Origin: Climacteris rufus
Taxonomy: Eukaryota; Chordata; Aves; Passeriformes; Climacteridae
Direction: 5' to 3'
DNA length: 64,000 nucleotides
Assembly: GCA_013398175.1 (NCBI GenBank)
Contig: VZRZ01002544.1
Coordinates: forward strand, 434,065-498,064
Under the pieces are notes generated by a model. That model had not been told where the DNA came from. It saw only the letters and a list, made by a program, of their open reading frames with translations, and searched no databases. The position numbers and the translations under genes are program-made. Positions 39,071 through 50,410 of this stretch are shown piece by piece. Every line of letters starts with the position of its first letter. The stretch's first letter is position 1.

Positions 39071-42000
39071 ACACTGTGTTCATTTAGGAAATTATTTTAC
39101 TGTGTGTTTACCTCCCAGACTGTGTGTAATCTGTGCTTATTGTGAAATAGGTACCAAGGAAACTTCTTAAGTTAAGGCTTAAACTTTTTTACTTTATTTT
39201 GCAAACTCCGAAGCTCTATCTTAGATGACTCATTCTTCCCTAAGTCTCCTTCAATGGAATTTACTTTTTGGTCCCCTGGGAATTTTCATACAAAGGGAAA
39301 AGCCCTTGTTTCTGTTATTGTTTATATAGGAGTTGACACTGAGAAAAACACATTGGAAAGCTGGTGCAAAACACCCTCCCAATTTTGTTTTTTTCTCTTC
39401 CCCCTTCTCCTTCCATTTTCACAACTTTTAATATATTCTGAAGGAGATTTCCATTTAACCAGAAACACAAAAATCTAACAGCACATAATCACTTCATTTC
39501 ATATGCTGCACTGAAGTGGGAAGTAAACCTTGGGATACACCTAAGATGGGATATGCATCCCACTGCTGCCACACTCATCAGTGGTGACACTGCTCTGCAT
39601 CCAGACTCCAAGCTGCCACAGTCCCCTTTGTTTTTGTACCACAAAGCATTGATATGCGCAGCTACAACAGACTCTAATGACGAGGTGTCTTAATTTGGTT
39701 TTTATTATGTGATTAAAGGTACAATAAGGTAAGTGCTCAACAAGAGGGAAGACCATTGTTCTGCATCATTAAGCTCACAGCGGCCCAAAAAGAAATTGTA
39801 GGCAATGTGCCAAAGCTCTTAATGAAGAGGATCTCTTTGAATTATCTATGGATGAGGAAGGGATAAAGCCTGAGCTCTGGTATATTTGATCCTCTTTGTG
39901 CTCACTGTTAGGAGGACTTACGGAGCCAGCCGTACCGGACCTTCTGGAATTGTAATTTATTGAAGCATTAATTTCCCAGCCACTAAAGCTCTTGGCCTAA
40001 TAGAGAAAGTGCAGTTATGTACTATTATTAATTCTTTCACATGTTTTCTGAATTCCTACATCTTGGAGTCATGAACTTTTAAAAATTAAGGCTAAGGGGA
40101 TTTATTTGTAACAATGCTCAATATTCCCTAAAACCAACTTATGCAAATTTTGTCTAACTCAGACTTCTTAAATAGCAATGTCCTCTTATCACATGATAGT
40201 AGGGTTACATGGATGACACAGAATAAAACCACTATAAGAGACATTTTGAAACTTTTATCTTCTATATTCTGTAATTTTAAATGACAGTGATCCTTCATCT
40301 CCGTCACCATTACATTGTAAGTGATTGCTCTTGTGTGTGGGTTACATGAGGACGTATTTTTATAGTTGTAGTGACATATAATTATCTGGATGTCCTCCAT
40401 AAGCTATAGAATTCCCTCCCTCCTATCTTGCGAAATAGAGAAATCAAAGTAGTCCCCTGCTAAAATAATTTTGCACAGTTATTTATATTCTAGAATAATC
40501 AGGGATTATAGTCTTAAATAATTCAGGTTTTACTATATTAGAAATCCCAGTTTTACAGGATTACATTTTCACTTCTGTAGAAACTTAAGGGTATTCCAAC
40601 AGTGCTTCCCAAAAGACTTCCAGACTTAATGAGGAGCCCTGGGCACTCACACACTGCTGAAACCACGCTGCAGCACTTTGCAGGTTCATTTCTAAATCCA
40701 AACTCCTGCCAGGGATCTGCACCTGCAGCCAGCACTGGATAGCTCAGTCATCTCAGATATCAGCAGGGACTGTTCCTGGGACTGATTTAAGGATGTGTAT
40801 GTAAAGAATGTCGTCCTGCATCTGTTGGGAGACGTCAGTAAGTTGCAATGGTTCTGTGCCACCTTCCTTTCAACAAAAATTGAGCTTTCTGAGCAATCAC
40901 AACGTTCATAATCTGTTGCTCTCTCAGTCTGTCCTGGCTGTTGCACTCCTGATCGTGACTCACTGATAGTTCCCAAACCCAGACTGCACAAAACCTTGGT
41001 GGGATAAGGAACTATTCCCACAGCCACTGCTGGCTCCGAGCAGAGGATCACACAAACCATACCTGGCCCCAGGGGTGCTGCTGCAGGCAGCACCTGCAAC
41101 GAGCCCTCAGTACAGAACGCTGTCCAAAAAATCTGATTACCTCCCTCTGAAATTCTTCCCCCCATCACATGCACAGCAGCTTAGCAAGTGGAAGTGTGCT
41201 GGTATAAATAGAAATGACAGTCAACATGTCTTTCTATTTAATTCCACCAGGTTTTTTTTATTCCTCAAAGCGTCAGCCTCCTTTGGGTGAGCGAGGGAGA
41301 ATTAGATCACAACTACGTGGTTAAAATTTAATCACTTCCCTACTAGCATAACATACAGCCCGCATCTTTTATTCACTTTGTTGTCAGTGCCATCAGTATC
41401 TGGGCTCAGCTGCAGGTGGGAAGGCAGCAGGACACGGGATTGCTGAGCAATTCCCTCTGCCGGCAGCGCTGGCAATGTCACCCGCCAGTCGTCACTTAGG
41501 GAATGGCAGGGGGTAAAAGTACAGCTCGAAGGCTCTGGGCAGTGTTTGTCCATCCAGAGTCTTGGTATAGATAATCCACTTCACCTTTCCAGCGTTGACT
41601 ATGAGGGTATGTGCCTGTGAGTGCTCCCAAAGAGATCTGCAGGAGTACATCCTGACACACCTGCCCATCAGTCTGCAAGCTTCCATCCCACTGTCTCAGT
41701 CCAAACTGTACTGTAGCTGTGACAGAGTGAGGCATTTCAGAGACAGGCAGAAGGAAAAGCAGAAACAGGAAATAACATCTCTGTAACAGAGGTTGATCTA
41801 TTAATACATCCATAGAAAAATTCTCAGAAGCTTCGTATGAGTAATTTGGAATATAAAGATCTGTAGGGAAGTAGCTTTAATCTGCTGTTAAATCTGTTTG
41901 TTAGCTGGTATTTTTACACACCAAGGTGCAAAACCTACAACCACTAGACACAAACTCATAGTGACAGGAACAGGCACTTACAGACCAGACTGAGCACCAG

Positions 42001-42389
42001 TGAACGCATTCACAGAAACAAGTGGCTGCAGGTGCTTGTAAACAGGTACAAAACCATCCTTGTGCATCTTTCCCAACTTGTGTAAGGAGTGTAATTTCCC
42101 TGCCAAGAAATTTTACCTAACATACACCGGAGAAATGAACACAGTCTTATTTTGTGATGAAAGTTTTGTGAGAAGTTTGATGTAAAATAGCTACACTTAA
42201 ATATCTGATGTTCTGCACAAGTGAACGGGAAGGTACATCCTAAAAACACAATCATTATCACACAGCTTTCACACAAGGCAAACCCCCTCTCATTTCCACT
42301 TCTATCAGCAGTTTCTGGCATCCCAGCTTCCCACGGCCACAAGCTTAAAAGACAACATTTGCTTTTAGAAAGGAAACGTAATTCTTTAC

Positions 42390-42458
42390 CTGACAAACTT
42401 CATAGAGCAACTTGTACTGCTCCTCTTGCTTCTGCAGAGTGCACAGGCTGCATCCCAT
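42390..42458 (-). CDS. PDZRN3: Alternative first coding exon of a short PDZRN3 isoform
   Basis: Minus-strand ATG at 42458 in a strong Kozak context (A at -3, G at +4), then 23 codons starting MGCSLCTLQKQEEQYK and ending EVCQ at a CAG|gtaaag donor. The phase matches the acceptor at 28609, giving ...YEVCQ-VNGKDL... From memory, mammalian short PDZRN3 isoforms begin with a nearly identical peptide. The predicted isoform is 780 residues with no RING, no zinc fingers and only the second half of PDZ1. The start fits an N-myristoylation pattern (Gly2, small residue at position 6) with Cys3 and Cys6 as possible palmitoylation sites, so membrane attachment is inferred. An in-frame open stretch extends further upstream to an ATG at 42635, but that lies upstream of the TATA box and is not expected in the transcript. 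Confidence 0.85.
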
Positions 42459-42588
42459 GTTTGAAGCGGAGCGGCAGGCGGGATGTCCCCTGTCCCCCCG
42501 AGCAGGCAGGGCACATCCAGGGGTCCCGGAGCGCCGGCGGCAGCAGCAGCCGAGCTCTGCCCGTCCCCAGCCCAGCAATGCCTCCCTC
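42459..42588 (-). other. PDZRN3: 5' UTR of the short PDZRN3 transcript, with an overlapping upstream ORF
   Basis: The start near 42588 is inferred from the usual 25-32 base spacing from the TATA box. The leader is GC- and CpG-rich and purine-rich near its start. It contains one upstream ATG at 42516 in a weak context (T at -3, T at +4). This opens a 38-codon frame (MCPACSGGQ...) that runs past the main ATG in another frame and stops at 42402-42400, so it could reduce translation of the isoform. Mapping of 5' ends would fix the true boundary. Confidence 0.5.
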
Positions 42589-42642
42589 TGCCTCTCCCGG
42601 CGCCCAGGCACCGCTATATACCGCCACTCATGCATATTAATC
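42589..42642 (-). promoter_or_regulatory. PDZRN3: TATA-containing internal promoter of PDZRN3
   Basis: On the minus strand GGCGGTATATAGCGG places a TATA box at about 42620-42614, inside a small CpG-rich island that continues through the first exon to about 42460. Immediately upstream is an octamer-like ATGCATATTAAT (42630-42641). This is the only place in the window that combines a TATA box, a CpG cluster and a strong-context start codon with a phase-matched donor. Use of the promoter is inferred; tissue is unknown. Confidence 0.6.
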
Positions 42643-42910
42643 AGCGCTCATTGACTATTCATACCAGACACTGATACACGGGCTATAATTGCCAGCTATG
42701 ACAGCTGAAATTTCTCTAATTAACAGGCGAGCGCTTCAGTAGCAGGCATAATAAAGGACACTAACAATTTTGTAAACCATTTTGTAGCAATTACAAATAA
42801 ACACGACTGCGTTTTACTACGGTCCCTCAGGATAATTCTTGCCACATTTCGGCAGGCTGGAAGCGCGGTTGAAATGTAAGGCACAATGAAATGAATGTCA
42901 TGGCACAGAA
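42643..42910. promoter_or_regulatory. Probable proximal regulatory block upstream of the internal promoter
   Basis: About 270 bases of AT-rich sequence that still keep several CpGs (for example gcgagcgc, acacgactgcg, ttactacgg, tttcggc, aagcgcgg), unlike ordinary intron here. It contains an E-box CAGCTG (42702-42707) next to TGACAG, a homeodomain-type TAATTA (42718-42723), and several short AT motifs such as CTATAATT and GCAATTACAAATAA. The composition and position argue for a conserved enhancer or proximal promoter. No alignment was available, so conservation is inferred only. Confidence 0.4.
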
Positions 42911-43957
42911 CTCAGCCACGGTGGAGTTGAATGTGCTCAGGAGCATTGATTTCCCTCCTGGACTGTGGTGCTATTTGAGAGCCTCAGCTTTACAGCAGGA
43001 GCTGGCTGAACTGGGCATTTAACAAACACAACAGGCAGAGGCATCTCTGTCCCTGAAAGCCTCCATAGCCTTAGGACCTGGCTACAAAGCAAAGAAGGTA
43101 TATGTGGATTTAGGAAAAAAAACCAACAAAACAGAGTGTCTTGTCTATTCATGTCTATTAATATAGATTAGCTTTAGATTAATATGTATTCCAAGTGAAA
43201 AATGGCTATATATGCTACTGACTCCCGCTGTGTATTTGAGTGGTGTAATTGACAGGTTCACGTATTATTTGCGATATTAAAAATATAAACTTAATGAGAT
43301 TATAAAAATATATACCATAAAATCAGTATGGCATTTATGACCACTCAGCACTGGAGAGGGTAGATCTGCATTAAACCTGTACCACAGATGTAAAGGATAA
43401 GACATCAGTGAACTGCCCAGTGAGCCAGAAAAGTACTCGTAAGTCACAGGCTTTATGGACATTTTCCAGTCTGCAGGAAGCACCACCTCGTGTTACAAGT
43501 GTGGATTGACCATAATTTTCCCAGTTGTTTAAGCATTCAGAAGGGGTGCATTTTTATAACCTTACTGCAACTCATTCTGCTGGAAAGAAGACGACAGAGC
43601 AGCCAGGAATGAGACCAAGGGTGTCATTCCCACAGGCACTGCATGGACAGCCTGGATCCTGGGCTGTGGTTATCCGACTGGTTTTCACTGTTTGCTCAGC
43701 GAGTTTCTGTGGATCACAATGGAAATGTTGTGCAAGGACCATCTTTTCTGTCCAAACTCTGTGCACAGGTGCTTGCTGGAGGTATCTTGTAGGATACTCA
43801 GCTCTTGCTGCAATGGTACTGACTCACAGTGTGCATTACAATGTTCAGGTACTGCAATGCTGTGCATGCTTTAGTACAATTTTAGTAAACAGAGACTGAC
43901 AAGAACCTCAACTCTGAGGCTTTATTTTGGTAGCAAAATCTGCCTACAGCAAAAGAA

Positions 43958-44238
43958 AGAAAGGAGATCTCGTTTCAGTGGTGCCCAGTGACAGGACAAG
44001 GGACAAAAGGCACAAATTGAAACACAGGAAGTTCTATCTCAAGATAAGAAAAAACTTCTTTACTGTGAGGGTGGCAGAGCCCTGGAACAGGCTGCCCAGA
44101 GAGGTTGTGGAGTGCCCTTCTCTGGGGTTATTCAAAGCCCACCTGGATGTGATCCTGTGCTCCTGGTCTGCATGACCCTGCCGTGGCAGGGGGGTTGCAC
44201 TGGATCATCTCCAGAGGTCTCTTCCAACCTCTGCCAAA
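43958..44238 (+). mobile_element. CR1 LINE 3' region
   Basis: A long recognisable CR1 3' segment, including agtggtgcccagtgacagga, aaaaacttctttactgtgag, ggtggcagagccctggaaca, ggctgcccagagaggttgtg and tggatcatctccagaggtct. An 82-codon open frame here is the degraded end of the CR1 reverse-transcriptase ORF and adjoining sequence, not a host gene. The end at 44238 lacks the usual terminal attctgtga repeats. Confidence 0.92.
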
Positions 44239-45314
44239 CACCCAAAGCCAGCAGGAACTCTGTCCCTGAGCTGTGACTGTGGTGTTCCCCTGACAAGAGA
44301 GCTGCTGCCACGGTTTTGGAAATTGCAAGGTTAGAATAAGGCAGAGGAAGCCTGGATCTTACAGCTGCCCTCCAGGAAGGATTCAGGCTATCCCTGGCCA
44401 GATATGCCAGTCACATACTATGGCTTTTCCAAAGCTGGATCTTGAACAACTGGAAAATTCTTGCATGAGGGGACTAGTGTTCCCTAAAAGCAGAAAAAGA
44501 TGGTGATGATAACTGAATTATGTAAGAAAAAAAGACTCAATGGAAATTGTAAAAAAGTTTATGACTTTGATTAGATAATTTTTGGTTATGTAATTTGATT
44601 AAGCAACTTAAGGTAAGGCTTCCAAAAATGTTGTTCATGATTTCGGTTTTGTTTTTAAATGCAATTATGTTTCTTCTCAAATACTAGATGCTATTTAAAT
44701 ACATGTTAGTGTTCTGTTCAGGTGGCTGAGGTCAGTCAGGAATTTTTATTTTAGCAATAGCACGCAGCTGGATCTGCTTAGAAACAAACCAGAAACATTT
44801 GGGATATTTCATTTCCAGTTCCAGCGGAAACGCACCTATTTGTTATTTCCCTATGGCAACGTGATAGACTGCAGCAGATAGTGTTTCATCTGATGCAGAG
44901 AGATAATCCCAAGTCAGGCCAGGAGAGCAAGCCCAGCAGAAGACTTGTTTTGATGTGTGAGTGGAGGGTCCCATAAATGTGATGTTTGGCATTCTCCAGC
45001 TGACAGGGCCCAGAATGGTGCTCAGCAGCACAGAGCTCACCCTGGTAAATGAGCTGCTCCTGGAGCCAGGCCAGTGCCCAGCTCATGAAGATGTTTCCAT
45101 TATTGAAACTGAACTTATATTTCCCTATTCATCTCACAGGCAAAAATGGCAGCGCTGCCTCAGGTCAGAATGGATGAGTTTTTACAATCCTTTGCCAAAC
45201 TTTAAATAATTGGGCTGTGAACTTGTGTTCTGGGCATAGGCCAGTGCTGATTTTTGCCTTTAATGGTACACTTGAGCTGAAATTTCAGTCATTTCCAAGA
45301 GTAAGATTACAGGC

Positions 45315-45331
45315 AAAAAAAAAAAAAAAAA
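45315..45331. repeat. Poly-A run (17)
   Basis: A pure A run on the plus strand, with no recognised retroposed sequence before it. Confidence 0.9.
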
Positions 45332-47478
45332 GGTTGTTTGCCCATGTTCAGAAATTCTGGATATGTTTTCTTTGAGAGGATTTTAGTATCAACCTTATTT
45401 GAAGTAAGAATTTGAAGTTTGGCACTGGGATGGCTTGCGTTGTCCCTGTGAAATCTGCTAAATTTGGTAAGCTCCTAAGCTGTTGCAATTTGTGTGTTCT
45501 CAGCACAAAGTTGGTACAAGTTTCCAGTTTAATTCCTGTGAGACTTTAAACGAGTTTGGTGAGTGATGCCAGAAGGTCTGGGGAGGCCAGCTCCGTTTCC
45601 TAAGGGCTCTTTGTGAGCTTGGAGCGTGGATATCAGGAACAAAGGGAAGTTCTCTGTGCTCCTCTCTGCTGGAGCCCTTCAGGCAGGAAGAGCTGGGTGT
45701 TAATTGTGTGACTACACTTGTTGTATAATGTATTTATTTACCTGTGCCTTACAGGAACCCTCCCCAATGCCTGCTGTACCTGGTGCAGGTAAACTGGTTC
45801 CTTTGGTGTGGCCAGACCGGGCAGCTCTTTATGGGCTGTGTCATCTGTGCTAACGATGTGTGGTCTGGCCAGGGCCACAGATAACCAGCTTAACCAAATG
45901 GTTGGGACTGGAGGGTTTCTATCAGTGTAATGGCAGCGTTAGAGTGGTCCCAGCTGAATGCGAGCAATCCAGGCTGAATGGGAAGCCAGCGAGCCAGCTG
46001 ACTGGGAACAATAGGAAATAGCCTTTGAATACACAAGGTGCCAGCAAGAGCTTTCATTAGCATTTATCTAGATTACCCACTCCCTGACTGCCTGCGTGTG
46101 ACCAAGGCTGCAAAATCCCCGCCACCACAATACCTGGCTCCGGCTGCCAGACATTTGCTGTTGTGTCCAAAAGGCAATTCCCAGGGCACAGAAGAAGGTG
46201 GGGAGCAGCCAGACTGGGGGCCACCACAAAGGGGAGGATGCTGCTCGAGTCCTGGACAGGCAGTGGTGACAGAAAGGAGGGAATCCTGCCCACACCACAG
46301 GCTGCTTTTGCTTTCTCTATGTGTCTTAGTCTCAATTTACAGTCTCTCAGCTTGCAACTACAAACCTAATATAAATGTTGCCGTTTAAATGTTTGATTTA
46401 TTCCGTGATTAAGCCTGCCAGGTGTTGGCAGGTAAGGGGAAGCCACAGGAGACCGATGCACTTGGGGTGTCCTGCCTGTGTGCACGGGAGGCTGAATCAG
46501 AATAAAGAGGGAAATGAAGCGCTCATGAGGGACCTGCACCCTGGAGGGGATCATTATTAGGGAACTCAAAGGCTAAAAAGCACACTCTGCCAGCTTTTCA
46601 AGGGTAGGGGCTGGCGCTGCCAAGGGTTGGCTCTTGGACAGCAGTTCCCACCAGCAAGAAGGACCTCGTGTCCTTTGTGTGAGGAGCAGATGGCACCAGC
46701 TCCTGCACAGAGCTGGCCACACACCAAAGCCAGCTCGGTGCTGGGCCTTCCTCATGCTGGAGTGGCTGCCTGCGATATCACTGAGGGGCTGCCATTGTTT
46801 ATTTTGTTCCTTTAAATGCAAGCTGGCTTTCCTAGTATGCAGTAACTATTTAACGTTATATTTCTGTACATATACTTAGCAAGTTTAAACAAATGATTCC
46901 TATTTGAGCAGAGTGGCTAGGGAGCATTTGCTTAATGTATCAATACTCTGATTACTTTTCTTGTTTTCACAAATATTTAAGACTTGTGAGAAACAAAGGC
47001 TAGGGAAAAGAACAGCTGTGACTTTATAAATAATTCTTGCTTTGGTGTGTTAAATAAACAGAAGTCAGGGAACTGTACAGATTACGGTTACACAGAGTGT
47101 AAGAAAGAAAACTCTGCTACACAACTGTACTTTAAAGTTAAGTATCTGGGATTCTTCAAAGCGTGTGAGGGTGCTTTTTAATTACAGCCACTGGGTTACC
47201 TATAGGAAAGCCTGAGTGCCTCTGTTGGGAATGTGTTCAGACTGAGTTCTGTTTCCCTGTGTTTATTTGCAAATGTTCGGTAAGACGACCCACTGATAGC
47301 TGTGAAGCATCAGGTTCTTAATAATACATGTAATTAGTGTGGATCTAATTTAAAAATACCCTTCTGAAAAGTTCTTTGTTGAATATGTGAAAGCAGACCA
47401 GGATTTTCTATGGCATTGTGCAGGCACAATAATTAAATACATACTCTAAATATAACAGCAAAAAAATCTCAATTCTGG

Positions 47479-47500
47479 TTTTTTTTTTTTTTTTTTTTTT
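47479..47500. repeat. Poly-T run (22)
   Basis: The longest homopolymer in the window, and a likely length-polymorphic site. A retroposed insert on the minus strand would end in this A-run, but no recognisable body or target-site duplication was found. Confidence 0.9.
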
Positions 47501-49861
47501 GCATGTGGGCATAGCAATCTGCCTATGCATTGGAAGCTTCAAGACTGAGCCAAAATATTTAAACTAAAACATACCACAAGAGAGGATGTGAAAGCAAATG
47601 TAAAACTTTGGCTCTATTCCCATCAGTTAATGCTGAAGTCTTGAGATCCTTATTTGCTCCACTTAGCATCTCTGAAAGAGTTCCAATCCTCAGAAGTAAC
47701 TTAAATGAAATGATACTTATTGTTAAACTGCTGAAGGAACTGTTCTGTCCTTGAAGCTCTTTAAAAGAGTCTGATATCTCCATAATTTATGCCACTTGAG
47801 AAAGACAGTGATGTTTCAGGAGCATCGGAGCACCATCCCTGTAAGCACAGCAGGGCCAGCAGATCCAGCACTATTGTGTTAATTCAGCCTTTCATGAAGC
47901 AGAACGATGAGGTCAGAATAGGGTAAAAAACTGTTTAATATGCCACTGAGACCCTCTGATGGGGAGAACCAGGAGAGATGACCTATGGACCAAGAAACTC
48001 CTCCTCCCCTGGGCTGCCTCTCCGGGTGTTGATTACAGCAGAGCCAAGAGGTCTTGCTCAGAGATGAAGACAAAAGGTGATCCCTGAACCTGAGGATGTC
48101 CAGGCTGGATTTGCAGGGATGCCACTGGGATGGAAGGGGGTGACTCAGGGTTTGAGCTGTGAGGCCAGAGAATGAACCCATCAGAGAGGGAGTGCTCTTT
48201 CACCTAAGCACAACCAGCTCCAAAACCACCATGTGCCAGCTGTGACACTTCCAGCCCAACTGAGGGACCTGGAGGCAGATCACACCCTCGTCCTTCAGCT
48301 CAAATCCCTTGTCCATTTCCCATTCACGACACAATGTAAGCAGTCACTGTGAACCACAAAGCCAAAAGTATGGAAGACTGGCAAGGAAATGAGAAAATCT
48401 GATTATAGGCTGGATTTGTGTTCTAAAAGCTTCTTCCATGTTAGCTGAAACCTCAGCTTCCTCACAAAAAAGCATCTCTGATTTCTCGGTTTTGATGCTG
48501 CAACAGCCAAACTAATCTCTAATTTTTATGGGTATTTAACTGGACAGCTTCTATTTAAGAAGAATGACAAATTTAAGCTCGCACAAATTGTCAGTTTTTA
48601 CTTGGTGAAAGTGCTGTGGTTATTGTAAGCAATTACAAGAATACACAATAGCAAATGAGGAAGATTTAAAGGAAGGAAGTGGATAATGAAAGTACAGGAG
48701 TGTGGAGTCAAATGTTAGTTATACACTTGTGCTTATAAAGTTCACATGCTCTCAAATCTGAAATTACTTACAGAGCATCAATCCACATTTTGATTTTGCT
48801 ATGAAATATCACTTTATAGTGCTGGTAAGCACAGGCTGCCTTGAGTGATGATTATTTCAAAACAAGAATGTTTTCTGTAAAAGTAATAATACACTTTTAA
48901 TAATCTCAGAGCAAGCAAAGTGATTCAGTGGACCTGAATGCTGCATAAAAACTATTGACATAGTACTTAATCTTTAAAACTGATAGACACGTGCCCCAAA
49001 AGCTAATAAAGTTCATTCTAATACAAACGAGCAAGTAAAATAGTATATCATAGTCTGGGATAGCTTTGGCTCCTGATCATATAACTGTAGCCCAGGGACA
49101 AAGAAAATTGAAGTGATTTAGAAAGGTACCCAGTAGGATATATCTGATATTAGGCAGTTTGCTGAAGCAAAACAGTAATGTCAGAGAGATACAAAGGTGT
49201 AAAATCCATTTGACTGTGTCCAAACGCTTCTGCTCTCTGACCTTAATGTCTCCAGATGAACTCCCCTTAGGGTCAGCTGAATAATGCTTAATAACCTATG
49301 GCCAGAAACTGCCAGGACCTGCTAAGGATCACACTCTTCACTTCTGTGCTTTAGCTGCTGTATTCATATTAAGACTTTTGAGCCATTTCTATTTGAAAAG
49401 ATATTAACTTGCTTTTCTCAGTTTTTACTGCTCCACACTGAATTTGGAACAGAGCAAAACAGGAATGCCATCTATGGTTCATTAGGTTTTATATTAAGCA
49501 TAGATGAAAAGAATATGTGGGAATATTAAGTATTAATGGCAAAAGGCAGTGAAAATGAAAGGACTTGCTCATATGTTTGCCTTTGTTTTCATTTCTAGGT
49601 TCAGGTGGACAATGAGGGGTCTGACTGCTAATTCTCAGCCAGAGCTCCTATGCAGGGAGGACCCAGGAGACGAGCAGACCTTCAATGAAACAGGATTTGA
49701 GTCTTTTAGGAACAAAGGAAATGTAAGTGTTCATTTCTGCCTTTGAAGTTGGGACAGATGTATTTCCACTGAAGGAGACTGGCACGAGCTGCAGAGCTGG
49801 TCTGTGTGATGGATTCCCCTGTGGGCTCTCAGAGGGGACAGCAGTGATTGCTGGGGACGTG

Positions 49862-49876
49862 CAGCAGCAGCAGCAG
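49862..49876. repeat. Short (CAG)5 run
   Basis: Five CAG units on the plus strand, in noncoding sequence. Confidence 0.85.
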
Positions 49877-50329
49877 TGCAGTAACAACAGATCAGGTGTA
49901 GGGGAGAGGAGAGGGACAGAGGGAAATGGGGACTCTGACTGGCTGCAGTCCCAGAGCCAGGCTGTGTCTGTGCTGTGAATTCACCTGGGCACTCCCAGCA
50001 CCACCAATCCTGAAACTTTGGGAGGGTACAGAAGGTGGCTCAGGTCCTGCCCTGTGCAGATTTCTGTTGTTTAGCTCATGAAATCCACCAACAATAGAGC
50101 ATCACCTTTGCTTCCCATGTATCCTCTTTGCAGTATCATTTCACCAGCCTATGGAATTGCAGTGATGCTCGTTCATCTCTTGTTTCATTATAAAATCAAT
50201 CCTACTGCAAAACCATTGATTGGATAAAAGACACTCTGAGGCATTAAAGTCTTCCCTGATACAAGAAGTACACTTCTCATACCTAACTTGGCTTATCTTG
50301 AACAAGGAATTCGAGTTCAATGGGTAAAG

Positions 50330-50410
50330 TCACAGAATCATAGAAGCATTTAGGCTGGCAAAGACCTCTGAGCTCACTGAGTGCAAGTGTTAAGTGCTGT
50401 TGGAGGGCAC
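50330..50410 (-). mobile_element. CR1 LINE 3'-end fragment
   Basis: The plus strand reads tcacagaatcatagaagcat, ttaggctggcaaagacctct, gagctcactgagtgcaag, the reverse complement of a CR1 terminus of the 'ggttggaaaagacctctgagatcatc' type. It is diverged and truncated. Confidence 0.8.

Larger units (their letters stand above)
28610..42389 (-). other. Large PDZRN3 intron between PDZ1 half-exon and the internal first exon
   Basis: 13.8 kb for the short transcript; for the full-length transcript it is only part of a longer intron. It contains two old repeats at 35.5-35.9 kb, a CR1 scrap at 38.97-39.07 kb, a T15 run at 29671-29685, and several CpG-retaining candidate regulatory blocks (35060-35185, 37430-37660, 39750-40010, 41220-41560). 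No further exon of PDZRN3 was found. Confidence 0.75.

Noticed and set aside
42345..42635. 96-codon frame starting at an ATG at 42635, in frame with the short-isoform start
   Set aside because: That ATG is upstream of the TATA box, so it should not be in the transcript, and the last codons run past the CAG|gtaaag donor. The ATG at 42458 has the better context.
43927..44175. 82-codon plus-strand frame with LPREVVECPSLGLFKAHLD
   Set aside because: It lies in the CR1 3' region; this is a degraded mobile-element reading frame, not a host gene.
47479..47500. A-tail of a processed pseudogene on the minus strand
   Set aside because: No recognisable coding remnant or target-site duplication flanks the run; treated as a simple repeat.
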